Assembly: GCA_009692105.1 (NCBI GenBank)
Contig: SHZS01000005.1
Coordinates: 1 to 64,000, forward strand
Direction of reading: 5' to 3'
DNA length: 64,000 bases
Source: Gemmatimonadota bacterium
GTDB lineage: Bacteria > Gemmatimonadota > Gemmatimonadetes > Longimicrobiales > Gaopeijiaceae
The notes below the pieces were generated by a model. It saw only the letters and a program-made list of their open reading frames with translations, was not told where the DNA came from and did not search any database. Positions 63,120 to 64,000 of the stretch are shown in pieces. Position 1 is the first letter of the stretch. Each line of letters starts with the position of its first letter. A program made the translations under genes and the position numbers.

Positions 63120-64000
63120 TGTTGTCCACTCGCTATCCGGCCGCCCCCGAGAGCCTCCTCGCCCTCGAGGAGGAGATCCTCGCCTGTTGGCGCGAGGAGC
63201 GCCTCTTCCAGCGCACCCTGGATGCGAGTGCCGGAGGAGACCCGTTCGTCTTCTACGAGGGCCCTCCGACCGCGAACGGCCGTCCGGGACTGCACCACAT
63301 CATCTCGCGGGCGATCAAGGACCTGGTTTGCCGTCACCGCACGATGCAAGGGCGGGACGTGACCCGGATCGCGGGCTGGGATACGCACGGCCTTCCCGTC
63401 GAGATCGAGGCCGAACGGAAGCTCGGGATCTCGGGGAAGCCGGAGATCGAGCGCCTCGGGATCGAGCGCTTCAACCAGGTGTGCCGGGACTCCGTCTTCA
63501 CCTACCAGGAGGAGTGGGAGCGCCTCTCGGAGAGGATCGGATACTGGCTGGACTACTCCCGTCCGTACGTGACCTTCCACACCCCCTACATCGAGTCCGT
63601 GTGGTCGATCCTGAAGGAATTGGCGGGGAAGGGGCTCCTCTACCGCGGCCAAAAGTCGGTCCCCTACTGCCCGCGCTGCGGGACAGCGCTCTCCTCGCAC
63701 GAGGTGGCCCAGGGCTACGAGGACGTGGAGGATCCGTCGCTCTACTTTCTCAGCGACTGGACGGACCCCGAGGGGCGGCCGGACCCCGAGCGTCGCGCGT
63801 TTCTGGTGTGGACCACGACGCCTTGGACGGTACCCTCGAATACGGCCCTCGCGGTGAGGGCGGACATGACGTACGCCGAGGTCGCTTGGGAGGGGCGGAG
63901 GGTGTGGCTCGCGGAGTCTCGGGTCGAGGAGGTCTTCGGGGATGGAACGGAGATCCTCGCGACCCGCTCCGGCAGCCAACTCGTCGGGACTCGCTACCGC
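63119..64000 (+). CDS. ileS: Isoleucyl-tRNA synthetase (3' end outside the window)
   Basis: Charges tRNA-Ile. The frame is open from GTG 63119 (sharing one base with the preceding TAG) or TTG 63122 to the end of the window, 294 codons. Recognised by VFYEGPPTANGRPGLHHIISRAIKDLV (the HIGH-motif region, GLHH here), MQGRDVTRIAGWDTHGLPVEIEAERKLGI, a YCPRCGTALSSHEV zinc-knuckle region and the VWTTTPWTVPSNTALAV start of the editing domain. The GRPGLHH form is typical of the eukaryote-like IleS group found in several bacterial phyla. Confidence 0.95.
   Translation, partial: MLSTRYPAAPESLLALEEEILACWREERLFQRTLDASAGGDPFVFYEGPPTANGRPGLHHIISRAIKDLVCRHRTMQGRDVTRIAGWDTHGLPVEIEAERKLGISGKPEIERLGIERFNQVCRDSVFTYQEEWERLSERIGYWLDYSRPYVTFHTPYIESVWSILKELAGKGLLYRGQKSVPYCPRCGTALSSHEVAQGYEDVEDPSLYFLSDWTDPEGRPDPERRAFLVWTTTPWTVPSNTALAVRADMTYAEVAWEGRRVWLAESRVEEVFGDGTEILATRSGSQLVGTRYR

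Overview
The window is GC-rich chromosomal DNA from a Gram-negative bacterium. Envelope genes (lolA, lnt, predicted outer-membrane proteins, FKBP lipoproteins), many signal peptides ending in Ala-Gln, and gene sets such as hrcA-dnaJ-prmA, tilS-hpt-ftsH and folP-cdaA-yggS-ileS together suggest Gemmatimonadota. That placement rests on gene content and style, not on a marker-gene tree. Coding is dense and mostly on the + strand, with many 4-base stop/start overlaps (ATGA, GTGA, TTGA), so most core genes lie in long operons.

Layout. 1-4.5 kb: end of ftsK, a mazEF toxin-antitoxin pair, a tandem-FKBP lipoprotein on the minus strand, and lolA. 4.6-14.5 kb: rimO, hemL, an outer-membrane-like protein, lnt, rpmE, prfA, prmC, a YlbF-family gene, then a CDP-alcohol phosphatidyltransferase joined to inositol-phosphate synthase, probably making inositol phospholipid. 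14.5-25.5 kb: tmk (apparently frameshifted), S41 protease, TSUP transporter, ReAV-type asparaginase, obgE, dprA, hrcA, dnaJ, prmA and a HIT protein. 25.6-28.2 kb: a small accessory island of remnants (truncated integrase, IS3-type orfA piece, VapC piece) around intact crcB, DUF190 and DinB-like genes, lying between the HIT gene and yqeY. 28.2-42.6 kb: yqeY, mutS2, dnaG, a zinc-ribbon coiled-coil protein, recJ, rsmD, coaD, an STAS / RsbW-like / SpoIIE-type partner-switching module, rsmA, rex, a DnaQ-like exonuclease and an MBL hydrolase. 42.6-46 kb: hydrolases, a second FKBP lipoprotein and several decayed fragments. 46-52.8 kb: glyA, Minf_1886-like protein, NAD(P)HX repair enzyme, thiL, plsC, eno, a FtsB/DivIC-like protein and tRNA-Met. 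52.9-55.5 kb: a dead response-regulator gene running into a Met/His-rich outer-membrane-like gene, and an unknown. 55.5-64 kb: glycerophosphodiesterase, tilS, hpt, ftsH, folP, cdaA, yggS-like, a 46-residue DivIVA-domain protein and the start of ileS.

The most informative points are a perfect Rex operator on a recognisable rex promoter, which shows that the longest rex reading frame is too long; a one-base frame break at the start of tmk; a ~73-bp sequence present twice, upstream of a hydrolase and of glyA; a DivIVA gene reduced to its membrane-binding domain; the inositol-lipid gene pair; and short tandem repeats at the starts of rimO, the inositol-phosphate synthase gene and prmA. I saw no CRISPR array, rRNA or intact mobile element.
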